Source: Curtobacterium sp. MCJR17_020 (GTDB lineage: Bacteria; Actinomycetota; Actinomycetes; Actinomycetales; Microbacteriaceae). Taken from it: a DNA stretch of 64,000 nucleotides. The notes beneath the pieces were generated by a model. It did no database searches, was not told the DNA's origin, and saw only the letters and a program-made list of their open reading frames with translations. This document shows positions 23,398-31,634 of the stretch, in pieces. The stretch is taken from NCBI RefSeq assembly GCF_003234365.2, contig NZ_CP126260.1:1550001-1614000 (forward strand), written 5' to 3'. Numbering within the stretch: the stretch's first letter is position 1; the number at the start of each line of letters is the position of its first letter. Position numbers and translations under genes: made by a program.

Positions 23398-24354
23398 ATG
23401 ACCGACAGCCCGGCCGACGCCACCCCGTACGAAGTCCTCGGCGTCCCCGCGACCGCCGACGACGACGCGCTCCGCCGCGCCTACCGGCGCGCCGCCCGCG
23501 AATCCCACCCCGACCTCGGCGGCGACGCCCAGCACTTCCGCCGCGTCCAACTCGCCTGGGAACGCATCGGCACGCCCGCAGCACGCCGCGCCTACGACGC
23601 GGGCTCCCGCGGCGCGTTCAGCGGCAGCGGCGCCGGCCCGTTCGGTTCGTCTGGTTCGTCCGCCGGGAGGCCCGACACCGGTCGCGACGCCTACGCACCC
23701 CCGTCAGCCCGTCGCGACACCCGCCCCCGCGCCCGGTCCCACGGACACCCGGGCGGACGCTCCCGCGAGGTCTTCCTGCAGGCAGAACGCGAATGGGTCG
23801 GACTCGGCGACCCCATCGAGGACCCCTACGACCCCACCCTCATCCGGTCCGCGCCCCGACACATCCGACGGCTGCTCGGCGAGGCGCTCGCCGAAGAGGC
23901 GACCGCCTCGATCGTCTCGGACATGGGCATCGGCGTCACCGTCTGGCACGACCTCGACGCCGGGGCCGAGGGCAAGCTCGACCACGCCGTCCTGACCCCG
24001 AGCGGGCTCTGGGCCGTCGAGTCGATCGACTGGGGAGCACCCGTCCGGATCGAGCACGGCGACATCGTCGGGGAGACCCTGGCGCCCGGCGAGCGTCCGG
24101 TGAAGGAACTCGTCCGAGCCGCCCGTGCCGTGCAGAAGCAGACCCGGGTGCGGTTCACCGGCCGGCTGCTCGTCGTGCCGGACTCCGCGGTCGAGGTCGA
24201 CGTGCAGCTCGTCGGCTCCCCGAAGAAGCCCACCGCCCTGGTCGTCCGCCGCAGTGCGCTCGGGCAGGTGCTGAACGGCGTGTGGTCCCCGCCCGGATCG
24301 GTCGACGTGTTCGAGATCCGCGACCGCCTGCAGCAGACCGTCCGCTTCGTCTAG
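23398..24354 (+). CDS. J-domain protein with a degenerate NERD-like C-terminal domain
   Basis: The 318-residue protein starts with a DnaJ-type J domain (PYEVLGVPATADDDALRRAY, HPD in ESHPDLGG), so it should stimulate an Hsp70 ATPase. A Gly/Ser/Arg-rich linker (about 75-120) follows. The C-terminal part (KLDHAVLTPSGLWAVESIDW, then VRIEHGDIVGETL) has the strand pattern of nuclease-related NERD domains, but the E-x-K catalytic motif is replaced by ESI. There is no zinc-finger or C-terminal substrate domain of true DnaJ. The NERD link is inference. Confidence 0.75.
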   Translation: MTDSPADATPYEVLGVPATADDDALRRAYRRAARESHPDLGGDAQHFRRVQLAWERIGTPAARRAYDAGSRGAFSGSGAGPFGSSGSSAGRPDTGRDAYAPPSARRDTRPRARSHGHPGGRSREVFLQAEREWVGLGDPIEDPYDPTLIRSAPRHIRRLLGEALAEEATASIVSDMGIGVTVWHDLDAGAEGKLDHAVLTPSGLWAVESIDWGAPVRIEHGDIVGETLAPGERPVKELVRAARAVQKQTRVRFTGRLLVVPDSAVEVDVQLVGSPKKPTALVVRRSALGQVLNGVWSPPGSVDVFEIRDRLQQTVRFV

Positions 24355-24363
24355 CGACGGGCG

Positions 24364-24726
24364 TCAGTAGCCGCGGAGCTTCTCGAGGTCGCGGCGCTCC
24401 CGCTTGCTCGGGCGTCCGGCGCCGCGTTCGCGCATCGGGACGAACCCCGCCTCTTCCTTGGACAGCCGCGGTGGGGTCTTGTCCTCGAAGTGCTTCGCGG
24501 CCTCGGGCGCGCTCGTCCGCTTCAGGATGATGCCCGTGACGACGACGATCCGGTCGAAGCCGTTCTGCCGCACCCGGACCTCGTCGCCGGGGCCGATCGG
24601 CTGCGCGGGCTTCGCGCGCTCTCCGTTCACCCGGACGTGCCCGGCCTTGCACGCGGCGGTCGCAGCGGAGCGGGTCTTGGTGATCCGCACCGCCCAGATC
24701 CAGCTGTCCACGCGAGCCTTGGCCAT
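24364..24726 (-). CDS. S4-domain RNA-binding protein (HslR/Hsp15-like)
   Basis: The 120-residue protein has an N-terminal S4 fold, VDSWIWAVRITKTRSAAT followed by KAGHVRVNGERAKPAQPIGPGDEVRV, as in Hsp15, which binds stalled 50S-peptidyl-tRNA complexes. The C-terminus is basic (GAGRPSKRERRDLEKLRGY). It is convergent with the J-domain gene, with only nine bases between. Hsp15 function is inferred from family. Confidence 0.88.
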   Translation of the reverse strand: MAKARVDSWIWAVRITKTRSAATAACKAGHVRVNGERAKPAQPIGPGDEVRVRQNGFDRIVVVTGIILKRTSAPEAAKHFEDKTPPRLSKEEAGFVPMRERGAGRPSKRERRDLEKLRGY

Positions 24727-24766
24727 CCCCTCACTCTAGGCGGCCCCGCGCCTACTCGCTCTGCGC

Positions 24767-25225
24767 TCAGACTGGGTCGATGCCGGGCGACGACGTGCCG
24801 GCCGGGTCGTCGTTCCACGGGTTGATCAGGTCGATGCCCGTCCCGGTGAAGTCCTTGGTGTTCCGGGTCGCGCACGTGGCGGCGCGTGCCCGGCAGATCG
24901 CGGCGATCTGCGCATCGGCAGTGGAGATTGCCTGACCTGCTCGGAGGCGACCGGTGACGATGTCGGCGTAGTGCTCCGCGGCGACGGTGTCGAACGGCAG
25001 GATCGCGCCGCGGGACGCGTACGTGTCGAGGACGATGTCGATCGCCTGGCCGAGCGCAGCCTTGCGCCTGCCGTCGTCGAGTCGCCGCACGCCGGCGAGG
25101 AGTTCTCCGACCGTCACTGACGTGATCGCGACGTTGCCGGTGAGGGTGGTCACCCACTCGATGACGTCGGGGTCGGGTGCCGGTCGGAACAGTTCGGAGA
25201 CGACGTTGGTGTCGAGGATGATCAT
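24767..25225 (-). CDS. VapC/FitB-type PIN-domain toxin
   Basis: The 152-residue PIN-domain protein shows LDTNVVSELF (first acidic residue), TSVTVGELLAG (second), STADAQIAAICRAR (third) and TRNTKDFTGTGIDLINPW (fourth with the FitB-like NPW ending). These bind Mg2+ in an RNase active site. It starts on the stop of the antitoxin gene (ATGA overlap), the standard order for type II toxin-antitoxin modules. All catalytic residues are intact. The last ten or so residues (AGTSSPGIDPV) are a nonconserved tail. Confidence 0.92.
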   Translation of the reverse strand: MIILDTNVVSELFRPAPDPDVIEWVTTLTGNVAITSVTVGELLAGVRRLDDGRRKAALGQAIDIVLDTYASRGAILPFDTVAAEHYADIVTGRLRAGQAISTADAQIAAICRARAATCATRNTKDFTGTGIDLINPWNDDPAGTSSPGIDPV

Positions 25226-25455
25226 CCGAAGTCCGCCATGCGGGCTGCATCCCCTCGGGCGGGGATCGGGAGCGACTCGACGCCGCCCACTGTGCGGCCA
25301 GCGTTGAGCATCGCGACGCCGATGTTCGTCGATTCGGTGCCACGTGCGATGAGCTCACGTGCCTCAGCCTCCATGGAGTGGCCGTGCAGCCGAGCCTGCG
25401 CGACGAGGCGCGCCTTCACCGACGCGTCGAGTTCGCGGATGACGATCGATACCAT
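25222..25455 (-). CDS. FitA-like ribbon-helix-helix antitoxin
   Basis: The 77-residue protein starts MVSIVIRELDASVKARLVAQA, an Arc/MetJ-type ribbon followed by two helices (HGHSMEAEARELIARG). This RHH-plus-HSMEAEAR pattern is typical of FitA. The C-terminal tail (ESLPIPARGDAARMADFG) should wrap the toxin. GGGAGG five bases before ATG 25455 decides that start over GTG 25461. It should bind its own promoter as a complex with the toxin. Confidence 0.9.
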   Translation of the reverse strand: MVSIVIRELDASVKARLVAQARLHGHSMEAEARELIARGTESTNIGVAMLNAGRTVGGVESLPIPARGDAARMADFG

Positions 25456-25467
25456 GTCCACCTCCCG

Positions 25468-25488
25468 TTGATATCGCTGATGCTAGCA
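25468..25488 (-). promoter_or_regulatory. probable toxin-antitoxin promoter/operator
   Basis: The palindrome TGCTAGCA (25481-25488) overlaps TAGCAT, a minus-strand -10 candidate with an extended TGC, 25 bp before the antitoxin start. A GATATC palindrome lies next to it. FitA-type operators are also TGCTAnCA-like, but no full dyad is seen. Confidence 0.4.
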
Positions 25489-25531
25489 CCGGCGCCTGCC
25501 AGCGACGCCGGGCGGCCCCTACGCTGGGCGG

Positions 25532-25789
25532 GTGAGCACCGGGGAACAGGCAGCGATCGCGCGGGCCCGTGCGCTCGGCGTGCTGCACGATGCCGTGATC
25601 GGGGACCGGCTCGTGGTCCGGGCGCACCACGGCGACGGCGCACAGGACGCCCTCGGGGACCTCGTCGCCCGCACCCCCGACACCGTGACGATCGCCACCC
25701 GCCGCGGCCCGGTCGACGTCCGGCTCGACGACGTCGTCGCCGCGAAGCCCGTCCCACCGCCCCCACCCCCGCGCGCGCCCCGCCGCTGA
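25532..25789 (+). CDS. small SH3-like domain protein (Rv0428c N-terminal type)
   Basis: The 85-residue protein reads GDRLVVRAHHGDGAQDALGDLV, then TVTIATRRGPVDVRLDDVVAAKPVP, ending in a proline tract. This strand pattern matches the SH3-like barrel that precedes the acetyltransferase domain in mycobacterial Rv0428c-type proteins; here no acetyltransferase domain follows. A TACGCT box exactly 6 nt before GTG 25532 suggests a leaderless transcript. Function unknown. Confidence 0.7.
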   Translation: MSTGEQAAIARARALGVLHDAVIGDRLVVRAHHGDGAQDALGDLVARTPDTVTIATRRGPVDVRLDDVVAAKPVPPPPPPRAPRR

Positions 25790-25882
25790 CCTCGCACCGT
25801 GCGAAGCGCACGCACGCACCCGCCCGCGCGCGCACGGCGAGCCGCACCCCTCCGCAACCCCCACCCGACGTAGCCTCGTGCC

Positions 25883-27040
25883 ATGGCAGTCCCCGTCCCG
25901 CTCGGCACCGAGGACCGCACCGCCCGCCTCACCCTCCGCCGCCCCGACCAGTGGCGCCGCGAGGACTCTGCCCAGGCGGACCTGCGCGTCACCGGCGACG
26001 ACATCGTCCTCACCGTCCGATCCCGACCCAGCGACCGCGCGATCGGCGACGAGAACACGGGCCTCCTCGCGAGACTTCCCGGTTCCGTCGAGGGGCTGCT
26101 GCTCGTCGGCTGCGACACCTGGACCGCCGCCGGGGCCCCCGCGCGCCTGGTCGAGTACGTCCGTCCCGACGAACACGGCGACGTCGCGGGTGCGCACCTG
26201 CTCTTCGTGACCGGGCGGCACCGCGTCGACCTGACGATCGAACGCCCCCTGGCGCGACTGCTCGAGACCGACGAGCTCGTGTTCGCGGTCCTCGAGAGCG
26301 TCCGCGCCACCGAGCCGTCCCCGGTCCGCCCCGAGCGCGACCTCGAGCCGCTGCCCACCCCGGCGCCCGGCCTGGACCTCGACGGCCCCCGCCTGAGCGC
26401 CGACGCGGTCGGCACGCTCAAGAGCCTCGCCGGACGCCGGTGGAACCCGACGCTCCTCCGCACCGCGGCGGGCCGCGAACTCATCGAAGCGGGCCTCGTC
26501 GGCCGACTCGGCACGCTGCCGGAGTCGACCCAGACCCTGCTCGAGCCGTGGCAGGGCGATGCCCAGCCGGTCACGCTGGAACAGCACATGCAGGGCGGTG
26601 GCGAGTCGCGCCTCCAGGCCTGGTCGCAGACCGTCGTGGACGGGACCGCCGAGGCGGGCGCGGTGGTCGCGTCCGTCACGCCGGACCGCGCGGTCGCGCT
26701 GACGGCCGGGAGGCTCGGCATCGGCCCGACGTGGACCTTCCCGTTCCGCACGGGGTCGCTCCCAGGGCACCTGCTCGGCCGCCGGCTGGCCGGCGGCTCC
26801 GACGCACCGGACCTGCCGGAGGCCCTCGTCGAGGCGGACCCGCGGCTCGCGCGCTTCTGGGCCGCGCCGTGGACGGTGTCGTACCTGCGTCGACCGGGCA
26901 AGCCGAAGCCCGTGACGATCGTGCGCGCCGAGGGGATCGGCTTCGCCCGCGTGGGCAAGACGGAAGCCGGGGAGACCGCCTTCCAGACGGACTCCCCGGC
27001 AAACGTGTACCGGTCGGTGGTGCGGGCGCTGCTCGGCTGA
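25883..27040 (+). CDS. hypothetical protein, family not recognised
   Basis: The 385-residue protein has no signal peptide or membrane helix. It looks like two parts: a beta-rich N-terminal half (ENTGLLARLPGSVEGLLLVG, HRVDLTIERPLARLLETDEL) and, after a Pro-rich linker (about 150-165), a mixed half with TLKSLAGRRWNPTLLRTAAG and FARVGKTEAGETAF. I could not assign a family. TAGCCT exactly 6 nt before ATG 25883 fits leaderless transcription. Its last 14 codons and stop form part of a 69-bp unit that is repeated downstream, so its 3' end has been duplicated. Confidence 0.75.
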   Translation: MAVPVPLGTEDRTARLTLRRPDQWRREDSAQADLRVTGDDIVLTVRSRPSDRAIGDENTGLLARLPGSVEGLLLVGCDTWTAAGAPARLVEYVRPDEHGDVAGAHLLFVTGRHRVDLTIERPLARLLETDELVFAVLESVRATEPSPVRPERDLEPLPTPAPGLDLDGPRLSADAVGTLKSLAGRRWNPTLLRTAAGRELIEAGLVGRLGTLPESTQTLLEPWQGDAQPVTLEQHMQGGGESRLQAWSQTVVDGTAEAGAVVASVTPDRAVALTAGRLGIGPTWTFPFRTGSLPGHLLGRRLAGGSDAPDLPEALVEADPRLARFWAAPWTVSYLRRPGKPKPVTIVRAEGIGFARVGKTEAGETAFQTDSPANVYRSVVRALLG

Positions 27041-27241
27041 ACGGATTCCAGACACTGTGCCCGCTTGGCAAACGTGTACCGGTCGGTGGTGCGGGCGCTG
27101 CTCGGCTGAACGGATTCCAGACACTGTGCCCGCTTGGCAAACGTGTACCGGTCGGTGGTGCGGGCGCTGCTCGGCTGAACGGATTCCAGACACTGTGCCC
27201 GCTTGGCCAACGTGTACCGGTCGGTGGTGCGGGCGCTGCTC
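26998..27241. repeat. 69-bp perfect tandem repeat, 3.5 copies
   Basis: Units start GGCAAACGTGTACCGG at 26998, 27067 and 27136; a fourth begins at 27205 with one change (GGCCAACG) and stops after 37 bases. Each unit holds the last codons of the upstream gene (NVYRSVVRALLG and stop) plus its 3' spacer. The three full copies are identical. The array separates that gene from the convergent protease gene. Confidence 0.95.
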
Positions 27242-27249
27242 CCTTCCGC

Positions 27250-28773
27250 TCAGGCGGCCGGGCCGGCGGTCAGGGTGACGGTGACGGTCTTGGCGGCGCC
27301 GGAGCTGTCGGTGTAGCCGACCACGACCTTGTCGCCGACGGAGTGCGACTGCACGGCCGCGGTGAGCTCGTCCGACGTCGTGACCGTGGTCCCGCCCAGG
27401 CTCGTGATCGTGTCACCCTCGGCCAGGCCGGCGCTCGCGGCACCGGAACCCTCGACCGTGCCGGCGACGGCGACGCCGCCCGTGGTGCCCGCGGTGCTGC
27501 TGACCTGGACCCCGAGGAACGCGGGCAGACCGATGGTGATCGTGCTCGAGGACTCCCCGGCCAGGATCTTCTCGGCGATCGCCTTCGCGGTGGTGATCGG
27601 GATGGCGTAGCCGGTGACGTCCGCGGTGCCCGAGGACGCCGCGGTCGCCATGCCGACGACCTCGCCCTCGCTGTCGACCACGGGGCCGCCGGAGTCGCCG
27701 GAGACGATGTTCGCCGCGATCTCGATCAGGCCGGACAGCGACTCGGTGCCGGTGCCGGACTCGCTCTGCACCTGGATGTCCTGGTCGGTGGCCGTGACGG
27801 TGCCCTCGGCGGCGACCAGGTTGCCCGTGCCCTCGGCGTTGCCGACGTCGGTGACGGTGTCGCCGGTGCTCGGCTCGCCGTCGTCGTCGAGCGTGACGGT
27901 GGACAGGCCGGAGGCATCCTCGAGCTTCAGCACGGCGACGTCGTTCGTGGCGTCGGTGCCGACCACGTCCGCCTTGTACTCCTTGCCGGTGGTCTCGTCG
28001 GTGACGGTGATGCTCGTGGCGCCCTGGATGACGTGGTTGTTCGTCAGGACCGTGCCGTTCGAGCTGAGGATCATGCCGGTGCCGGCCGCCTGCGAGGACT
28101 CGTCGTAGTTCAGGACGGTGTTGATCGTCACGACGCCCTTCTTCTGGGCGGCGGTCGCTGCGGTGGCGGCGGACTCGGTGCTCGTGCCGGTGCTGCCGTC
28201 GGTGCCGCTGCCGTCGGTCCCGCTCCCGGTGCCGCTGCCGTCTCCGGGGACCGTGAAGCCGTTCGTGCCGTCGCTGCTGCCCGTGCCGCTGCCGGTGTCG
28301 GGAAGCGTCGTGGTGCCCTGCGACTGGCTCGACGTCGTGGTCGTGCTCTGCGAGGACAGGCCGAGGGCCGTGCCGCCGGCGGCACCGACGATCGCGAGGG
28401 CCGCGATGCCGGAGCCGATCATCAGCCCGAGGCGACGCGGGCGCTTCGCGCTCGCTCCCGGGTGGTTCGCCGCCGCAGCGGTGTGCGCCCAGGCGTGGTG
28501 GGTGCCGGTGAGTGCCGGGCTGCCGATCAGGTACGGGCCGCGGCCGTCGGGGGAGTAGGCGTAGGGACCGGATCCGTCCGGGCCGTACAGGTACGGGCCG
28601 GAGCCGTCGAAGGCGTAGGCCGGACGGAGGGTGGCGGGGTCGGCGTGGGGTGCCTCCCAGCTCATCCCGTACGCCTGCTGCTGCCGCTGCTGCTGCGTGC
28701 CGTCGGTCCGGGCGGTGCCCTGCTCGTCGTGCTCGCGGTCGGCGTCGGCGGCGGGGTTCGGGGTCTCGTTCAT
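27250..28773 (-). CDS. HtrA/DegP-like membrane-anchored trypsin-type protease with PDZ domain
   Basis: The 507-residue protein has a cytoplasmic N-terminal region with GSGPYLYGPDGSGPYAYSP repeats, one membrane helix (LGLMIGSGIAALAIVGAAGGTALGL, about 114-138), and a Ser/Thr/Gly-rich linker. A chymotrypsin-fold protease domain follows, with His in LTNNHVIQGA, Asp in NDVAVLKL and Ser in VSGDSGGPVV. A C-terminal PDZ (FLGVQVS to KVVVGYTD) completes it. This is the actinobacterial PepD/HtrA layout for extracytoplasmic quality control. GGAGAG before ATG 28773 supports the start. Confidence 0.93.
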   Translation of the reverse strand: MNETPNPAADADREHDEQGTARTDGTQQQRQQQAYGMSWEAPHADPATLRPAYAFDGSGPYLYGPDGSGPYAYSPDGRGPYLIGSPALTGTHHAWAHTAAAANHPGASAKRPRRLGLMIGSGIAALAIVGAAGGTALGLSSQSTTTTSSQSQGTTTLPDTGSGTGSSDGTNGFTVPGDGSGTGSGTDGSGTDGSTGTSTESAATAATAAQKKGVVTINTVLNYDESSQAAGTGMILSSNGTVLTNNHVIQGATSITVTDETTGKEYKADVVGTDATNDVAVLKLEDASGLSTVTLDDDGEPSTGDTVTDVGNAEGTGNLVAAEGTVTATDQDIQVQSESGTGTESLSGLIEIAANIVSGDSGGPVVDSEGEVVGMATAASSGTADVTGYAIPITTAKAIAEKILAGESSSTITIGLPAFLGVQVSSTAGTTGGVAVAGTVEGSGAASAGLAEGDTITSLGGTTVTTSDELTAAVQSHSVGDKVVVGYTDSSGAAKTVTVTLTAGPAA

Positions 28774-28914
28774 CGGTGCTCTCCGGTCGTCCCTCGACGA
28801 CCCGGGCGGGTGTCGATGGAGACCAGTACAGGCGGCGATCCAATGACGAGCCTATGAACGGACCCAGCGACTGCTCCGGGCTTGCTCGGGGGAAGCCGAG
28901 TGGCCTGCCGGTTC

Positions 28915-28974
28915 GGTCGCCCGGGTGTCCATGAGGGTCGCCCGGGTGTCCATTAGGGTTGCCTTACTTCCCAT
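28915..28974 (+). repeat. 18-bp direct repeats with 21-bp period before the iron permease
   Basis: GGTCGCCCGGGTGTCCAT occurs perfectly at 28915-28932 and 28936-28953. A third degenerate copy (11 of 18 matches) at 28957-28974 ends in the CAT that contributes to the permease start codon. The 21-bp period equals two helical turns. Confidence 0.85.
28953..28969 (+). promoter_or_regulatory. possible DtxR/IdeR-type iron box
   Basis: TTAGGGTTGCCTTACTT resembles the actinobacterial iron box TTAGGTTAGGCTAACCTAA at 12 of 19 positions when aligned by eye. It overlaps TAGGGT (28954-28959), a -10 candidate, just before a FecCD permease. The match is imperfect. Confidence 0.45.
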
Positions 28975-30007
28975 GCGCTCCTCCACGTCCGCGCCACCGG
29001 CGCCCGCCTCCGTCTCCCGTCTGGTCGGGGCGACCGTGCTGGCCGTCGTCGTCCTCGCCGTGGCGTGCGCGCTGTCGATCGCCTACGGATCCCGGCCGAT
29101 CCCGCTCCACACCGTGCTCGACACCGTCCTGAACCCGGGGCGGAACGACGAGGTCGGGCTGATCGTGCTCGGCAACCGCGTCCCACGTACCGTCGTCGGG
29201 CTCCTCGCGGGTGCCGCCCTCGGTGTCGCCGGCGCGGTGATGCAGGGGGTGACCCGCAACCCGCTCGCCGACCCGAGCGTCCTCGGCATCAACTCCGGGG
29301 CGGCCCTCGCCGTGGTCGCCGGCATCGCGCTCTTCGGGGTGAGCGGCACGGCGGCCTACCTGCCGTTCGCCTTCCTCGGTGCTGCCCTCGCGACACTGCT
29401 CGTCTACGGCATCGCCGCCGTCGCCCGGCGCGGACTGTCGCCGGTCGGCCTCGCGCTGTCCGGTGCCGTGGTCGCCGCCGCGCTGTCGTCGATCACGACG
29501 GCGGTGCTCGTGACGAACGCGAGCCTGCTCGACCAGCTGCGGTTCTGGCAGGTGGGCGCCCTCGCCGGCAAGGACCTCGGCACCGCCGGCATCATCACGG
29601 CGCCCGTGCTGATCGGTCTCGCGATCGCGTTCGGCCTGGGCCGCTCGCTCAACACGCTCGCCCTCGGCGACGAGCTCGCGGCGTCGCTCGGGCAACGCGT
29701 CGTGCTCGTCCGGGCCGTCGGCGGACTCGTGACGGTGCTGCTCGCCGGCTCGGCCGTGGCCGCCGCGGGGCCGATCGCCTTCGTCGGGCTCGCCGTGCCG
29801 CACGCCGTCCGTCGGCTGAGCGGCCCCGACCACCGGTGGACCATCCTGCTGTCCGCGATCGTCGCGCCGGCGCTGCTGCTGGTGGCCGACGTCATCGGTC
29901 GCGTCGTGGCGTACCCGGGGGAGCTGCAGGTCGGCATCGTCACGGCTCTCATCGGTGCGCCGGTGTTCATCGCGCTCGTGCGGTCGAGGGCGGTGCGGGG
30001 CCTGTGA
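28973..30007 (+). CDS. FecCD family iron-siderophore ABC transporter permease
   Basis: The 344-residue protein from ATG 28973 has nine to ten hydrophobic segments and the family signatures LGNRVPRTVVGLLAGAALGVAGAVMQGVTRNPLADPSVLGI and ALGDELAASLG, plus PIAFVGLAVPHAVRRL near the C-terminus. It should form a heterodimer with the next gene to import ferric siderophore. The 3' end overlaps that gene. In-frame starts at 28925 and 28931 would translate the upstream direct repeats and are less likely. Confidence 0.92.
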   Translation: MRSSTSAPPAPASVSRLVGATVLAVVVLAVACALSIAYGSRPIPLHTVLDTVLNPGRNDEVGLIVLGNRVPRTVVGLLAGAALGVAGAVMQGVTRNPLADPSVLGINSGAALAVVAGIALFGVSGTAAYLPFAFLGAALATLLVYGIAAVARRGLSPVGLALSGAVVAAALSSITTAVLVTNASLLDQLRFWQVGALAGKDLGTAGIITAPVLIGLAIAFGLGRSLNTLALGDELAASLGQRVVLVRAVGGLVTVLLAGSAVAAAGPIAFVGLAVPHAVRRLSGPDHRWTILLSAIVAPALLLVADVIGRVVAYPGELQVGIVTALIGAPVFIALVRSRAVRGL

Positions 30008-31041
30008 GCGGTGCGGGGACCGTGCGTCGCGACCGTGGGGTCGTCGGCCTCCGGCGAGGTCTCGTCGGCGTCCGGCGCGAGCTCGTCGTGCTGGCCGCCG
30101 TGGTGGTGCTGCTCGTCGCGCTGGTGCTCGTCGGACTCGGGGTCGGCTCGATCCCGCTGACCCCGGCGCAGGTGGTCGGCGCGCTGTTCGGACAGGGCGA
30201 CCGCATCTCGGACTTCGTCATCGGACAGCTGCGCGGCCCCCGGGTGCTCGGCGCGGTCCTGGTCGGCGCCAGCCTGGGGGTCGCGGGCGCCATCGTGCAG
30301 AGCGTCGTCCGCAACCCGATCGCGAGCCCGGACGTCATCGGCATCACCTCGGGTGCCAGCGCTGCGGGGCTCACGGCGATCGTGCTGTTCGGGGCGTCCG
30401 GCGGCACCCTGTTCTCGGTCGTGCTCGTCGGCGCAGTCGTCGTCTCGGTCGTGATCGCCGGACTGGCCTGGCGGCGGGGGATCACCGGCAACCGGGTCGT
30501 GCTCGTCGGGGTCGGGGTCTCGGCGATCTGCCTGAGCATCACGGGGTGGATGCTCACCAGCGGCACCGTCACCCAGGCCGGCACCGCGCTGCTGTGGTTG
30601 TCCGGCAGCCTGAACGCCGTCGACCGAAACCTGGTCGGCGTGCTCGGCGTCGCGTTCGTCGTGCTGTTCCTGCTGGCCCTGCTGCAGTCGTCGCGCCTGA
30701 CCGTCCTGACGCTCGGCGACGAGGTCGCGGCGGCCCTCGGGCTCCGGCCGGACCGCGCGAAGGTGCTGCTGCTCCTCACCGCGGTGTGCCTGACCGCCGC
30801 TGCGGTCGCCACGGCGGGGCCTGTGTCGTTCGTCGCACTGATGGCGGCGCCGATCGCCCGTCGGCTCGTCGGTGGAGGCCGCGTCGCCCTCGGTCCGGCC
30901 GCCGCGGTGGGAGCGGCGATCACCCTCGGCAGCGACCTCATCGCCCAGTTCGCGATCCCCGGGAACGCCCTGCCCGTCGGCGTCGTGACGGGTGTCGTCG
31001 GCGCCCCGTACCTGCTCTGGTTGCTCGCGCGCGGTCGCTGA
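30004..31041 (+). CDS. FecCD family iron-siderophore ABC transporter permease, second subunit
   Basis: The 345-residue protein (GTG 30004, overlapping the preceding stop) carries QLRGPRVLGAVLVGASLGVAGA, then NPIASPDVIGITSGAS, TLGDEVAAALGLRPDRAK and GPVSFVALMAAPIARRLVGG. It is a paralogue of its neighbour, as in FecC/FecD or FepD/FepG. Neither an ATPase nor a substrate-binding lipoprotein is next to the pair, which is unusual; those partners must lie elsewhere or be shared. Confidence 0.92.
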   Translation: MSGAGTVRRDRGVVGLRRGLVGVRRELVVLAAVVVLLVALVLVGLGVGSIPLTPAQVVGALFGQGDRISDFVIGQLRGPRVLGAVLVGASLGVAGAIVQSVVRNPIASPDVIGITSGASAAGLTAIVLFGASGGTLFSVVLVGAVVVSVVIAGLAWRRGITGNRVVLVGVGVSAICLSITGWMLTSGTVTQAGTALLWLSGSLNAVDRNLVGVLGVAFVVLFLLALLQSSRLTVLTLGDEVAAALGLRPDRAKVLLLLTAVCLTAAAVATAGPVSFVALMAAPIARRLVGGGRVALGPAAAVGAAITLGSDLIAQFAIPGNALPVGVVTGVVGAPYLLWLLARGR

Positions 31042-31154
31042 ACCCGGACCGCGCGTTCGCGCACCGCGGACGATCGTCCACAGGCCCAGTTCGGGGCTGC
31101 CGCTGGAGCCCTCCTTTCCGATACGCTGGTGGGCCAAGAGGAGGAGGTCCACCG

Positions 31155-31634
31155 ATGCCAGATCCAGTGGTCCCGCAGCCCGACGGTCAGAAGACCCCGG
31201 AGCAGCGGCTGGTCGACACCACGCTGACCTTCAGCATGGACATGGGCGCGGCGCTCACCGCCGAGTCCGGTGTGTCAGCCGAAGAGCGCGAGGCGGTCAA
31301 CGCCCTACCGTCCGGATCGGCGCTGCTCGTCGTGCGCCGCGGTCCGAACGTGGGTGCGCGGTTCCTCCTCGACTCCGACGTCACGACGGCCGGTCGACAC
31401 CCTGACGCCGACATCTTCCTCGACGACGTCACGGTGTCCCGCAAGCACGCGCAGTTCCTGCGGCAGGGCACGGCCTTCACGGTCAAGGACAACGGCTCGC
31501 TGAACGGCACGTACTTCGACGGTGCACGCATCGACGAAGCGCCGCTCACCGACGGGGCCGAGGTCCAGGTCGGCAAGTTCCGTCTGACGTTCTACGCGTC
31601 CCGGGTCGACCTGGCGCGCCTGGCGAACGCGTAG
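31155..31634 (+). CDS. garA: FHA-domain protein, GarA/OdhI-like
   Basis: The 159-residue protein has a short N-terminal tail with VDTTLTFSMD, which corresponds in position to the ETTSVF phosphorylation site of GarA and OdhI. One FHA domain follows: AGRHPDADIFLDDVTVSRKH and NGSLNGTYFDGARID, with the phosphothreonine-binding Arg and Ser. In relatives, kinase phosphorylation of the TT motif makes the FHA domain bind its own tail and releases 2-oxoglutarate dehydrogenase and glutamate enzymes. A PASTA kinase that could act on it lies at 44 kb. GAGGAGG precedes the ATG. Confidence 0.9.
   Translation: MPDPVVPQPDGQKTPEQRLVDTTLTFSMDMGAALTAESGVSAEEREAVNALPSGSALLVVRRGPNVGARFLLDSDVTTAGRHPDADIFLDDVTVSRKHAQFLRQGTAFTVKDNGSLNGTYFDGARIDEAPLTDGAEVQVGKFRLTFYASRVDLARLANA

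Noticed and set aside
26998..27241. CRISPR-like array
   Set aside because: Units are contiguous 69-bp copies without unique spacers and derive from the adjacent gene; no cas genes nearby.
25378..28857. A 1159-codon plus-strand frame across the toxin-antitoxin, 25883 and protease genes
   Set aside because: The product is Arg/Pro-rich noise and crosses several well-supported genes in other frames; the repeats at 27 kb extend it artificially.
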